Positions 1 to 8,164 of a stretch of 52,655 bases of DNA are shown here, in pieces. How positions within the stretch are numbered: the stretch's first letter is position 1; the number at the start of each line of letters is the position of its first letter. The DNA lies in contig JABFQX010000001.1 in the NCBI GenBank assembly GCA_013141505.1, forward strand, positions 1 through 52,655, given 5' to 3'. Made by a program: the position numbers and the translations under genes. The notes below the pieces were generated by a model, which worked only from the letters and a program-made list of their open reading frames with translations, made no database searches and was not told the origin of the DNA. Origin of the DNA: Methyloglobulus sp. (GTDB taxonomy: Bacteria > Pseudomonadota > Gammaproteobacteria > Methylococcales > Methylomonadaceae).

Positions 1-1
1 A

Positions 2-919
2 GCCAGTTACGCTGGATTGGGCGCACGTATCCTCGGTGTGGTGGCGCTGGTGTGGACGATTGACTGTTTTGTGGGGTTTTATTTGACCTTGCCGCCCCGT
101 CCGCGAAAGCAATTTTTAACTCTACAGACTACCAAAACTCAGCACGAACGCTGTAATAGGCCATCTGTCTTAAGAATTTTCTGGCAACGTTGGAAAGTCG
201 CCTGGAAGATTAAGTGGCCTGCTTCATTTTTTAGGGTCAATTTCGACCTCCACCGTGCTTTCGGGCTGTGGACTTGGGCGATGCTTTTCATCTTCGCCTG
301 GTCGAGTGTCCTGTTTAATCTGGATGAAGTCTACTACCCGGTGATGAATACGCTGTTTGGCGCACCGCCACCCGAATTGCCCGCACCCGCCATGCCCACC
401 CGTGTAACCCCGCTTGAAAACCCCAATCTGGGATGGATGGAAGCGCGCAGCAGAGGCAGGGTTTTGCTCGACATCAAGGCGAATAAGGACGGCTTTACCA
501 TCAAATACGAAACAATTTTGCTTATCGACCGCGATACTGGCCGCTACACGATGTGCGCTGATACTTTGGTACGTGCCGAAGACGCCCAAGCGTGCGTCGA
601 GTTCGATGCCGATACCGGCAAAACACCGCCCGAAGCGCCCCAGGCCACGCCGGAAGTGAAAGAAGCGGAAACACGTTTGTCAGATACCATCTCATCATGG
701 CTGTCGATGCTGCATATGGCGAAGATATTTGGTTTGCCGATGAAGATTTTCGTTTGTGTAATGGGCTTGGTGATTACTATGCTGCCGGTGACTGGGGTTT
801 ATATCTGGTGGAAGAAGCGCGGGGCGGCAAAAGCTAAGCGTCACAAAATCACCTCACGAAAACTTTTCCCAGAGAGAATTGCCAATGAGAATTCAGCCAG
901 CGACTCACAGTTTTTGTAA
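2..919 (+). CDS. PepSY-associated TM-helix protein, 3' part
   Basis: The reading frame is open to the left window edge, so this is the C-terminal part of a longer protein. It starts within a membrane helix (VVALVWTIDCFVGFYLTL), followed by a basic linker, the motif NFDLHRAFGLWTWAMLFIFAWS, a soluble region with a PepSY-like stretch (residues about 130-210) and a last membrane helix ending in VYIWWKKRGAAKAKR. The LHR..G.W and final YIWWKKR signatures are typical of PepSY-TM (PiuB-type) proteins, inner-membrane proteins often linked to iron-siderophore uptake or ferric reduction. Which substrate this one serves cannot be told. The family assignment is good; the role is inferred. Confidence 0.75.
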   Translation, partial: ASYAGLGARILGVVALVWTIDCFVGFYLTLPPRPRKQFLTLQTTKTQHERCNRPSVLRIFWQRWKVAWKIKWPASFFRVNFDLHRAFGLWTWAMLFIFAWSSVLFNLDEVYYPVMNTLFGAPPPELPAPAMPTRVTPLENPNLGWMEARSRGRVLLDIKANKDGFTIKYETILLIDRDTGRYTMCADTLVRAEDAQACVEFDADTGKTPPEAPQATPEVKEAETRLSDTISSWLSMLHMAKIFGLPMKIFVCVMGLVITMLPVTGVYIWWKKRGAAKAKRHKITSRKLFPERIANENSASDSQFL

Positions 920-1014
920 CCCATCAATACCCAAAAAGTCATTATGCTCTGTTAGCTGCCTGCATTGAATAACAGGGGTTAAGCTTAATAACTAAGCAGC
1001 TAAGCAAACTACTT

Positions 1015-2295
1015 GTGCATTTAAACCTCCCCTCAATCACAGTAAGCCGTATCGAGGAAAAGCACGACCAGGATTACCATGTCTATGCCATTCCCAGTAG
1101 TGAACCGCAATGCTGCTTTGATTGCATAAGTGTTGCTTTATACCGCCACGGCACTAAAACATCCCTTTATATGGACACGCCCATGCACGGTCGCCGCGTG
1201 GGTATCTTGTTAGAGCGTAAACGCTATAAGTGCCGCAGTTGCGGCATCACCTTCCTCCAGCGTTGCGATGACATCAATGACAAGCACCGGGCAACCAATC
1301 GTTTGGTCAGTTATGTTGAAAATAACGGACTAATCAAGACGTTTACCAGCATCGCCGATGAAATCGGGATTGCGGAAAGCACGGTGCGGAATATTGTCAG
1401 CATTTTTATCGGACGCTTGGAGAAAAATTATCGTTTTGAACCCCCGGTAATCTTGGGTATAGATGAAGTGCATCTCAACCGGCAAATGCGTCTGGTGCTG
1501 ACCAATATCGGCGAGAATACGATTGTCGATTTAGTGGGTAGCCGAAAAAAGCAGTTCGTTATCAGTGCCTTATACCGATTTAAGACACTCAAACAAATCA
1601 AGTTCGTCACGATGGATATGTGGCGGCCTTATCGTGATGCCGTTACTGCTGTACTACCCCATGCCGTGATTGTCATTGATAAGTTCCATGTCGTTAAAAT
1701 GGCGAATGAAGCCGTTGAGAAAGGCCGTAAAGACCTTAGAGGCCAAATGACCAGCGGGGAAGTCAAACTGCTTAAAAAAGACCGTTTCTTGATGCTCAGG
1801 CGGCGGCGTGACTTGGATACAAGCCAAGAGTTCCTGTTGTCAGGTTGGACGGAAAACTACCCGTTGCTGCATGACCTTTATCAAGCCAAAGAGCAATTTT
1901 ATGACATCTGGGATAGCAATCTGAACAGAAAAGAAGCTGAAATAGCTTATCTCTACTGGAAAGATAATGTTCCATCCGACATTTGTGGATATTTTTCCGA
2001 CCTGGACAGGGCAATAACCAATTGGCATACCGAAGTATTTAACTACTTTGACCACAGGATCACCAATGCCTATACCGAATCAGCTAACAACCACATCAAA
2101 TCGATTGCAAGGCAAGGCCGTGGTTATAGTTTTGACGTGCTACGAGCAAGAACACTGTTCACCAACGCAAAGCATAAGGTAAAAAGGAAATCGTTTAAGG
2201 CTGGAGTGCGTGAGGATACTGCCTGCTATGGCTTACCAAATAGTGAGGAATTTCTGAATTTTGGTGTCATAATTCCACACGACCATGAAAAATGA
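1015..2295 (+). CDS. ISL3-family transposase
   Basis: A 426-residue DDE transposase of the ISL3 family. The N-terminus has paired zinc-binding cysteines (CCFDC and CRSCG), then a helix-turn-helix region (residues about 95-130) and the catalytic core: LGIDEVHLNR, FVTMDMWRPYRDAV, VIDKFHVVK and the C-terminal TNAYTESANNHIKSIARQGRG block with the glutamate. The start used is GTG. Length is normal for the family and no stop or frameshift interrupts it, so it looks functional. I could not identify convincing terminal inverted repeats, so the element borders are not defined. The right side runs within 25 bp of the next gene, and the element may have removed whatever lay upstream of that gene, including the left attachment point of the cassette. 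Confidence 0.85.
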   Translation: MHLNLPSITVSRIEEKHDQDYHVYAIPSSEPQCCFDCISVALYRHGTKTSLYMDTPMHGRRVGILLERKRYKCRSCGITFLQRCDDINDKHRATNRLVSYVENNGLIKTFTSIADEIGIAESTVRNIVSIFIGRLEKNYRFEPPVILGIDEVHLNRQMRLVLTNIGENTIVDLVGSRKKQFVISALYRFKTLKQIKFVTMDMWRPYRDAVTAVLPHAVIVIDKFHVVKMANEAVEKGRKDLRGQMTSGEVKLLKKDRFLMLRRRRDLDTSQEFLLSGWTENYPLLHDLYQAKEQFYDIWDSNLNRKEAEIAYLYWKDNVPSDICGYFSDLDRAITNWHTEVFNYFDHRITNAYTESANNHIKSIARQGRGYSFDVLRARTLFTNAKHKVKRKSFKAGVREDTACYGLPNSEEFLNFGVIIPHDHEK

Positions 2296-2319
2296 TATTT
2301 TTAGAATTTCCACACGATA

Positions 2320-3282
2320 ATGCGAATACCCGAAATGACAAAAAGGCTCAGTTTGGAGCTTAGGCGAATGGCGTTTGAAAGCCACGATGCCTGTGTTTCG
2401 TGCGGCTACGCATTCAATAAAGGCGACACATCACATCTTGGATATGGCAATGACGATGAACCGCTATACGTCTGCGACAAGTGCGCCAAATTACTCAAAG
2501 AAACGGCCATAAGGCATTATTTCATGCCACGACCATATATTCTGCCAGTGCCTAATAGCAAGCTCTGGCGCTATATGGATTTTACGAAATATGTGAGTTT
2601 ACTTGCGTCGCGTGGTTTGTACTTCACTAGCGCCGACAGCTTCGAAGATAATTACGAAGGTGCAAAGGGTTTGAAAAATCACAAGGAAAAATGGGACTCT
2701 CATTTCTTGGAGTTCTTTCGCAGTGCAATCAAGAACCCTCCCCCCGAATACAAGCATGGACTCTCCGAAGTTGAAGTCGAAAATCAAGCCAGCAAGCTTT
2801 TAGCCGATTTGGAACTTGTCGGCATGGCGAATAAGCAAAGCACCTTCATAAGCTGTTGGCATGAGAGCGAGCATGAGTCGGAAGCAATGTGGCGGTTGTA
2901 CTCTAGTTTCCTCGCTAACGCAGTTGCTGTAAGAACTACCTACGAAAGTTTGTACCAATCGTTAGGCCGTGATCCATCTATTTACATCGGAAGAGTTCAG
3001 TATATTGATCTCAAGAAAAGCTACGCCAGCGTCAACGACGCTTTCTGGCGGAAGCGCAAATCCTTTGAGCATGAGCGAGAAGTACGCGCAGTCGTACATG
3101 ATTTAGATTGCAAAGAGCAAGGTAAGGTGCTCACTTGCGATTTGGATCAGCTCATTGAAGAAGTATTCGTGTCACCTAAAGCACCAGCATGGTTCGCAGA
3201 ATTAGTAACCGACGTGAACAAAAAATACGGCGTTCAAGTTGCCGTGAGTACGTCTGAATTAATCGAGGAGCCATTCTTTTGA
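2320..3282 (+). CDS. DUF2971 protein with N-terminal zinc-finger-like motif
   Basis: A 320-residue protein. The central and C-terminal parts carry the DUF2971 signature: LWRYMDFTKYVSLL, LYFTSADSFEDNYEGA, STFISCWHESEHESEAMWRLY and the basic/acidic FEHEREVRAVV block. DUF2971 has no established biochemical activity and is common in mobile and defence-rich DNA. The first 60 residues add two CxxC pairs (CVSCGYAF and YVCDKCAK), probably a small zinc-binding module. The stop codon lies only 8 bp before an attC-like site, the normal spacing for an integron gene cassette, so I read this as a captured cassette gene. Function unknown; an accessory role such as defence is speculation. Confidence 0.75.
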   Translation: MRIPEMTKRLSLELRRMAFESHDACVSCGYAFNKGDTSHLGYGNDDEPLYVCDKCAKLLKETAIRHYFMPRPYILPVPNSKLWRYMDFTKYVSLLASRGLYFTSADSFEDNYEGAKGLKNHKEKWDSHFLEFFRSAIKNPPPEYKHGLSEVEVENQASKLLADLELVGMANKQSTFISCWHESEHESEAMWRLYSSFLANAVAVRTTYESLYQSLGRDPSIYIGRVQYIDLKKSYASVNDAFWRKRKSFEHEREVRAVVHDLDCKEQGKVLTCDLDQLIEEVFVSPKAPAWFAELVTDVNKKYGVQVAVSTSELIEEPFF

Positions 3283-3289
3283 AACAACG

Positions 3290-3352
3290 GCCTAACGAAT
3301 AAGGTTAGATTGTGAGAGCGAAACGAACCACAATCTGAACCGTTTGTTGGAT
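3290..3352 (+). other. integron attC-like recombination site
   Basis: The 63-bp segment begins with GCCTAAC (3290-3296; consensus RYYYAAC) and ends with GTTGGAT (3346-3352; consensus GTTRRRY). Inside, GGTTAGATTGTG (3303-3314) pairs with CACAATCTGAACC (3329-3341), leaving one unpaired base in one arm. That is the expected imperfect hairpin with an extrahelical base that integron integrases recognise. It sits 8 bp after a stop codon, as in real cassettes. No integron integrase gene is in the window, so this is a lone cassette or a CALIN-like fragment. Confidence 0.8.
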
Positions 3353-3678
3353 GAAGGTCTGGTTTAGGTCATTGTTTAATTCAGTTAAACTAGCTGGACA
3401 CTGAATTTGACAGTCGGCTTTCGTTTCGTTGCAGGCTTAGACCTTCAGTTAAAAATAACCTCAATTCTTATCGAAACTCTCCTGCTTTAGCCAAAATAAT
3501 CTTGTCTTCGAACGTCCGCTTCGTCCAAAGTCAACAGCAATTAACAAATAATAGGCCAAGACTACCGTGTAAAAAGTGCCAACTTTTGTCAGATTTCCAC
3601 TAAAAATCCAGTCACCCAAAATTTTCCTCGGATTCATTAAAATTCAAACATTCCATTTAGGAATAACCAGAGAATTGG
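3353..3678. other. non-coding stretch rich in inverted repeats
   Basis: No convincing gene. Directly after the attC, TGAAGGTCT (3352-3360) has an exact inverted copy AGACCTTCA at 3439-3447, and inside it AATTCAGT (3378-3385) pairs with ACTGAATT (3400-3407). From about 3530 to 3670 the sequence resembles a second, diverged copy found at 4326-4347 plus 5153-5275. Confidence 0.5.
3530..3670. repeat. diverged direct repeat, copy 1
   Basis: Begins GTCAACAGCAATTAAC and shares ordered blocks with copy 2: ACAGCAA.TAACAAATA, GTAAAAAG..AACTTTTG, GATTTC, GTCACCC, and ACATTCC near the end. By eye the identity is around two thirds. It flanks the DUF1772 gene on its left; copy 2, split by the IS1 element, flanks it on the right. 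Purpose unknown. Confidence 0.5.
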
Positions 3679-4119
3679 TTAAGCCTTGAGCGATAAGGCG
3701 ACATAGATAACCAATGCAATAAAACTAAGAATACTACGGACGGCGTGGAGATTACCCCACTTAACTAAGAGTTCACGGGTTTCTGTAGAACTAAGGTCCC
3801 GCTCAGGTGCCAGTAACTGTTGGTTTGTTGGCATAATTACCATAAAGGTAAAAGGGATTACAGCGCCTATACAGGTTGCGCCAAGTAGCCACAGGATACT
3901 GCCCTTGAGAAACCAGACAGTGAGGCCCGAAATAAATCCCATTACAGCCAAGGATGCTTGCATGACATAAGCACGTTTATAGCTGGGTGCCCAGACCGTT
4001 GCTGCTGTTTTTGTATCGCAGCCCATGCGGGCAGGATGTTCAGCGACATTGATATAAATGGCCGCGCCGGCAAAAATTGCCACGGATAAAATGGCGATGA
4101 ATTGTACTACTGCAAGCAT
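3679..4119 (-). CDS. DUF1772 membrane protein
   Basis: A 146-residue protein with four predicted membrane helices: near residues 3-24, 50-72, 76-97 and 125-145. The features AAIYINVAEHPAR after helix 1 and a C-terminal KWGNLHAVRSILSFIAL block match DUF1772 (anthrone-oxygenase-like) membrane proteins, which usually have about 140-160 residues. The biochemical role is not established. It stands alone between the two copies of a diverged repeat and reads against the flanking transposon genes. Confidence 0.75.
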   Translation of the reverse strand: MLAVVQFIAILSVAIFAGAAIYINVAEHPARMGCDTKTAATVWAPSYKRAYVMQASLAVMGFISGLTVWFLKGSILWLLGATCIGAVIPFTFMVIMPTNQQLLAPERDLSSTETRELLVKWGNLHAVRSILSFIALVIYVALSLKA

Positions 4120-4347
4120 GCGCTTTCTCCAAATAGACTAAGGGATAGTGATGACTTCATTTGTCTCATAACGGGTGATCACTGTCATCCTGATTGAATC
4201 TGAACACCATTTCTGGAAGAAGTTGAACACGTTATACAGGATTTCCGGAATCCGTGTCCAGGTTGCCAGAATCTGTTTGCATGTAGATTAAATCACGGTA
4301 GCCATGAACATTTGCGTAGCCCTAAGTCGACAGCAAATAACAAATAG
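4120..4347. other. intergenic, no gene; left part of split repeat
   Basis: No open frame of note. Its last bases, ACAAATAG at 4340-4347, are the left target-site duplication of the IS1 element, and 4326-4347 is the left fragment of repeat copy 2. Confidence 0.5.
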
Positions 4348-5144
4348 GAGAGTGTTTACCTAAAGATTGTTATTTAGTTTAATATAGCCTTATTCTGATG
4401 AGGCGGTGGGCATGGCTATGTTGAACTGTAAACGGTGCGGAAGTGTGCGGCTGACCAAGAATGGCGTGGTCAGGGGCAAGTTGCGCCACAAATGCAAGGA
4501 CTGTGGGCTGAATTTTGTCGAGGGCGACCGCCGGGTCAAGGACTCGTTGGCGGCGAAGAAGGCGCTGGCGGTGATTTTGTACAGTGTCGGGAAAGCGTCT
4601 TTTGGGATGCTGGGCAAGCTGTTCGGGCATTCCAGGTCGCTGATGTACCGTTGGATAACCGAGGCGGCGGCCAGCCTGCCCGACCCCGAAGTGCCGGGCG
4701 GCATCCAGGAGATGGAATTTGACGAGATGTGGCACTTCGTCGGTTCAAAAAAAACAAGCGCTGGATCATCAAGGCCTTGGATCGTCGCACACGGCGCACT
4801 GTTGCCTGGGTGGTCGGTCGTCGTGATATTGCAACCTTCCGACGGCTCTACGGCAAGGTCAAGCACTTGACGGACTGCACGTTCTACACCGACGACTGGG
4901 ATGCATTCGCCGCCGTGCTGCCAAGGGACAGGCATCGGATCGGCAAGGCGCACACCACGCGGATAGAGCAGGACAACAGTAACACACGGCATCATTTGGG
5001 CAGGATGACCCGGCGGACCAAGGTCGTCTCGAAAAAGGACGAAATGGTCTATGACTCGATCAAGCTATGGTGCGCCTTGACAACGCCGGACATATTCCAG
5101 CAATACCAAAATACTTTTAATGCTATCTTTACGTGAACACTCTC
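4348..5144 (+). mobile_element. IS1-family insertion sequence, complete
   Basis: The 797-bp element has imperfect terminal inverted repeats of about 22 bp: GAGAGTGTTTACCTAAAGAT at the left and, read on the other strand, GAGAGTGTTCACGTAAAGAT at the right. It is flanked by an exact 8-bp direct duplication ACAAATAG (4340-4347 and 5145-5152), the size expected for IS1. Inside is a two-frame transposase joined by a -1 frameshift on a run of eight A. All parts look intact, so the insertion is probably recent. It interrupts copy 2 of a diverged repeat. Confidence 0.93.
4412..5136 (+). CDS. IS1 transposase InsAB', via -1 frameshift
   Basis: The first frame encodes an InsA-like DNA-binding part with a zinc ribbon (CKRCGS...HKCKDCG) and a helix-turn-helix, running to DEMWHFVGSKK. 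At the run of eight A (4747-4754) a slip of one base back joins it to the second frame (open from 4729), giving ...VGSKK-NKRWIIKALDRR, just as in IS1 transposases. The fusion then carries the catalytic region (TDDWDAF..., the HTTRIEQDNSNTRHHLGRMTRR block and C-terminal KLWC). Without the slip the first frame would end at 4870 as InsA alone, which in classical IS1 acts as a repressor. ATG at 4412 is the likely start; GTG at 4406 is an alternative. Confidence 0.88.
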
Positions 5145-5449
5145 ACAAATAGTTCCTAAAGCATATCCGGTATAAAAAGCTAACTTTTGCCCGATTTCGC
5201 CAAAAAACTGCGTCACCCTCAATTTTTCGTAAAATTTATCATTTTTCATACATTCCTTTTACTAACAATAAGATAGTTAGTCTTCATTGCGCTAAAAAAA
5301 ATCGCCGCAAGTGGAAGGTCGGTTGTTTCTTGCAAAAAACTTGCATTCCACCAATCATCTTACCGACCTTGCGCGTTAGCGGCGGGCGGTAAGATTTCCG
5401 CATTTACCACACACCCCGACGCCAAGTTAATCGACCGTCGAGGACTGTG
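5145..5449. other. intergenic; repeat copy 2 and nested inverted repeats
   Basis: 5145-5152 is the right IS1 target duplication, and 5153-5275 continues the diverged repeat seen at 3530-3670. From about 5300 to 5385 there are nested inverted segments (CGCCGC/GCGGCG, GTGGAA/TTCCAC, AAGGTCGGT/ACCGACCTT). The stretch lies just before the first conjugation gene, so it could hold the promoter or an edge of the element. No gene seen. Confidence 0.45.
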
Positions 5450-5788
5450 ATGAAGCTAAAAACTGACCTGCCATTACCCTTTGCTGCTGCCATGCTCTGC
5501 CTGATGGCGTTGCCTGCCGCTGCCGGTGACGAGGTGGCTAACGCACCGGCCACCAGCCAGGATGACGAAAACGCCACCCTGGTCCGGCTGATCCATGAAC
5601 TGGATGCATTATCGCCCTTAATCTATGAAGCCGAGGGCAAGTCTTTGGTCGATAAGCGAGTACGGCTGAATTATGGCTGGTTGCGCCGGGATATTGCCTT
5701 AGTCAAAGGTGGCATTGAATGGCACCTCAATACCCCAAGCACCGAACCTCGAAACGTTGAACCGCTTAAAGGCGATTACCGCTATTAA
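5450..5788 (+). CDS. RAQPRD-family conjugative element protein
   Basis: A 112-residue secreted protein, first of the transfer operon. It has a signal peptide ending at AAAG, then a helical region (LVRLIHELDALSPLIYEAEGKS...VRLNYGWLRRDIALVKGGIEWHL) and a C-terminal EPRNVEPLKGDYRY that matches the end of the RAQPRD (TIGR01690) family. The eponymous RAQPRD motif is degenerate here (STEPRN). Such proteins are periplasmic parts of GI-type type IV secretion systems; the exact role is not known. ATG at 5450 is preferred over GTG 5447 because GAGGAC lies just upstream. Confidence 0.82.
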   Translation: MKLKTDLPLPFAAAMLCLMALPAAAGDEVANAPATSQDDENATLVRLIHELDALSPLIYEAEGKSLVDKRVRLNYGWLRRDIALVKGGIEWHLNTPSTEPRNVEPLKGDYRY

Positions 5789-5814
5789 CCCCTGATCTTT
5801 TATCTGGAGCTGTG

Positions 5815-6171
5815 ATGAATGTAAAAACCTTAACGACCCTGTGCCAACTGGCCTGCCTGACCCTGGTGTTTGCCTGGCAACCAGTCATGGCCGATGCCCT
5901 GCCGGTGGTAGTCCAACCGACCAATGGCGCCGGGACCGGTGATTTCCTCGGCTCCATCAAAGGCTATGCCAAGGATGCCGGCATTGTGCTCGGCCTGATC
6001 CTGGCCCTGGGCGCCTTATTGTGGATTGCCTACCACTTCCTGTATGACTTGAGCGAAGTGCGCAAGGGCAAAAAGGAAATGGGTGAGCTTATCATTACCG
6101 GTGTTGCCGGGGGCGGCGTCTTGTTAGTTGTGGTGTTTTTGGCTAACGCCGCAACCACGGTCATTGCCTGA
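5815..6171 (+). CDS. conjugative element membrane protein, TIGR03745/PFL_4702 type
   Basis: A 118-residue inner-membrane protein. It has an N-terminal signal peptide (cleaved near VMADA), a periplasmic stretch TNGAGTGDFLGSIKGYAKDAG, and two membrane helices (about residues 55-75 and 90-112) separated by a basic loop SEVRKGKKEMGE. Size, order and the GDFLGSIKGY segment match TIGR03745 (DUF2976). It is thought to be an inner-membrane or pilin-like component of the secretion channel. The stop TGA overlaps the next ATG by one base (TGATG), so the two genes are probably translationally coupled. Confidence 0.82.
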   Translation: MNVKTLTTLCQLACLTLVFAWQPVMADALPVVVQPTNGAGTGDFLGSIKGYAKDAGIVLGLILALGALLWIAYHFLYDLSEVRKGKKEMGELIITGVAGGGVLLVVVFLANAATTVIA

Positions 6172-6539
6172 TGACGGATGACAGCGATGACTTGCTGGCC
6201 GAACGCCTTAACCATGAACCGGTGGTGTTACTGGGCTATACCGACAGCGAATTTGCCGTGGCAGTCAAAGTCGCCTGTGTCATTGCCTTCCCGACCACAT
6301 TGTTCATTGGTTTTACGATGGGTAAACCTCTGCCCGGCTTGGCCGGTGGCTTTTTGCTGGCTTTAGGCCTGGTGGTGCTCGGCGGCAAGCTCATGGTACG
6401 GCTCAAGCGCGGCAAACCCGACTATTACTACCAAACCCAGATGAAACTGGCCTTGCAGCGCTTAAGTTTAGGCCACAGTGGCTTATTGAGCTACCGGGGC
6501 ACGATGAGCATCGGCCGCACCCACAATAACCGGTTTTAA
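6171..6539 (+). CDS. conjugative transfer protein, TIGR03750 type
   Basis: A 122-residue protein with an acidic N-terminus (MTDDSDDLLAERLNHEPVVLLGYTDSE), two closely spaced membrane helices (about residues 30-70) and a cytosolic basic C-terminus ending in GRTHNNRF. This arrangement and the phrase PxVxxGYTxSE are characteristic of TIGR03750 (DUF3487), a TraL-like small inner-membrane part of the GI-type channel. It overlaps the preceding gene by one base and is 6 bp from the next. Confidence 0.82.
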   Translation: MTDDSDDLLAERLNHEPVVLLGYTDSEFAVAVKVACVIAFPTTLFIGFTMGKPLPGLAGGFLLALGLVVLGGKLMVRLKRGKPDYYYQTQMKLALQRLSLGHSGLLSYRGTMSIGRTHNNRF

Positions 6540-6545
6540 TTAACG

Positions 6546-7259
6546 ATGGCCTACCGAAACGACAACGAAAACCTGAAAGTCCGGCTCAAGTATTGCCAGG
6601 GCGTTATCGCGCTCCTGGTGTTGATGATTGCAGGTTTAGGCGTCGGCTGGGATCGCGCCCGGCAAGAGGCTGTTATCCACCTGCCGCCGAATCTGGAAGA
6701 TGGCGCTCAAGTGAAGCTCAACCAACCCCAACGCAGCCATATCTTTGCCTTTGCCAGCCGGATTTTGCAAGTGATCAACCATTGGCAAAGTAACGGTGCC
6801 ACCGATTATGGCAAAGCCATTGATAGCGTCAAGCCGTATTTAACCCCGCGTTTTTATGCAGAACTTAAGTACGACCTCGAACAACGCCTAATCAACCCTG
6901 TAGATGGTACCGGCACCGCCGTCGATGAATTAACCGGCCGGGTGCGCTCGATGCAAATCCTGCTGGCCAGCGACCATAAAATCTTTGCTGATGATCGGGT
7001 CACGGCACGTGGCCAAGGCGAATGGGTGGCACAGCTGGACATGCACATTGAAGAACAGGTCAAAGGCATGCTGGTCAAATCGGTCAATGTGCGTTATCCG
7101 GTTAGGGTCGTGCGTTACGATGTTGACCTGAATGCCAACCAATGGGGCCTGGCTCTGGACGGTTACGCTGATCCTGGCCCCACGCGCTTAAGCCAGCAAC
7201 CGGCTGCCATCACCCTGGCCCATCCTAAGCAACTGCCCACACCAGGGAACCGACCATGA
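6546..7259 (+). CDS. conjugative element protein, TIGR03746/PFL_4703 type (TraE-like)
   Basis: A 237-residue protein with one N-terminal membrane helix (residues about 18-38) and a periplasmic domain. The segments HLPPNLEDGAQVKLNQPQRSHIFAFASRILQVINHW and SVKPYLTPRFYAELKYD are diagnostic of TIGR03746 (DUF2895). By position and topology it is the TraE/VirB8-like assembly factor of the channel. The stop overlaps the next start (ATGA). A proline-rich tail (residues 215-237) extends beyond the core. Confidence 0.82.
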   Translation: MAYRNDNENLKVRLKYCQGVIALLVLMIAGLGVGWDRARQEAVIHLPPNLEDGAQVKLNQPQRSHIFAFASRILQVINHWQSNGATDYGKAIDSVKPYLTPRFYAELKYDLEQRLINPVDGTGTAVDELTGRVRSMQILLASDHKIFADDRVTARGQGEWVAQLDMHIEEQVKGMLVKSVNVRYPVRVVRYDVDLNANQWGLALDGYADPGPTRLSQQPAAITLAHPKQLPTPGNRP

Positions 7260-8164
7260 CAACCAGCGCACTTATCCCATGCCATGACCGTAAACGTCTG
7301 CAGCAGGCATCCACCCTGCTGCTATTGCTTGCTGCCGTGCTTGGCTCCCGCCCAGCCCCGGGTCAGCCGGTCAAGCCGCCCCGTGCAGCCAATTTGCCGG
7401 CTGAGCTCAGTGCGGCCGTGCCGGAGCTGGAACGCAAGGTCTGGGACAAACGCCCGATCCAGATTGCCTTACCGGTCAACAGGGAACGCCTGGTGACCTT
7501 TACCGTACCGGTGCAGGTGGAACTGCCGCCGGATCTGGATGCCAGCCTCTTGCGCACCCAGATTGTCGCTGACACGAATTCCGGCACCATTTACTGGACG
7601 GCGTTAAAACCGTTTAAGGTGCATCGGGTGCAAGTGCAGGATATGGTCAGCCATAATGTCTATTTAGTGGATATCGCCGCCAGCACGGCGGTTTCCGACA
7701 CCACGCGCATCGAAGTGTCGGTGCCCGGTGGCCAAACGGAAGCCTCAAGCCAGCCAGTTACTGCGGCTAATTCCCCGGTGGTTGATCAGGTTAATGTAGA
7801 TCCTGTCGCCTTAACCCGGCTGGCCGCGCAACATTTGTATGCCCCGGCGCGGCTGTTGCAATTGCCGGATGGGGTTTATCCCAGCCCCGTCAGGCAACAG
7901 ACCACCACCCAGCTCTACCAGGGCGGAGCTTTAGAGGCGACCCCGGTCATGGCGTGGCGGGCTTCGGGGCTGACGGTAACGGCGGTTAAATTGGTCAATG
8001 TCACAGGTCATGACCTCATCTTAGACCCCAGAAACTTAAGGGGCCACTGGCAAACCGCAACCTTCCAGCATAACGTCCTGCTGCCACAGGGTTCGCCACG
8101 GGATACCACTGCGGTCTACCTGATTTCAAGCGGCAGCTTCCAGGAGACCCTGGGTGGATATTAG
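7256..8164 (+). CDS. conjugative element protein, TIGR03749/PFL_4704 type (TraK-like)
   Basis: A 302-residue exported protein. Its signal peptide (residues about 15-37) is followed by ELERKVWDKRPIQIALPVNRERLVTFT and a set of beta strands, then a C-terminal domain (GLTVTAVKLVNVTGHDLILDPRNLRGHW). These fit TIGR03749 (DUF3438), the TraK/VirB9-like secretin-associated part that links inner and outer membrane portions of the channel. It starts inside the previous stop and overlaps the next gene by 11 bp. Confidence 0.8.
   Translation: MTTSALIPCHDRKRLQQASTLLLLLAAVLGSRPAPGQPVKPPRAANLPAELSAAVPELERKVWDKRPIQIALPVNRERLVTFTVPVQVELPPDLDASLLRTQIVADTNSGTIYWTALKPFKVHRVQVQDMVSHNVYLVDIAASTAVSDTTRIEVSVPGGQTEASSQPVTAANSPVVDQVNVDPVALTRLAAQHLYAPARLLQLPDGVYPSPVRQQTTTQLYQGGALEATPVMAWRASGLTVTAVKLVNVTGHDLILDPRNLRGHWQTATFQHNVLLPQGSPRDTTAVYLISSGSFQETLGGY

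Noticed and set aside
920-1014. Inverted repeat AGCTGC...GCAGCT as left end of the ISL3 element
   Set aside because: No matching inverted copy at the right side of the transposase gene, so it cannot be called a terminal repeat.
5300-5385. Second attC-like site or element border before the conjugation operon
   Set aside because: Inverted repeats are present but no RYYYAAC/GTTRRRY pair in the right places; no duplicated end was found elsewhere.
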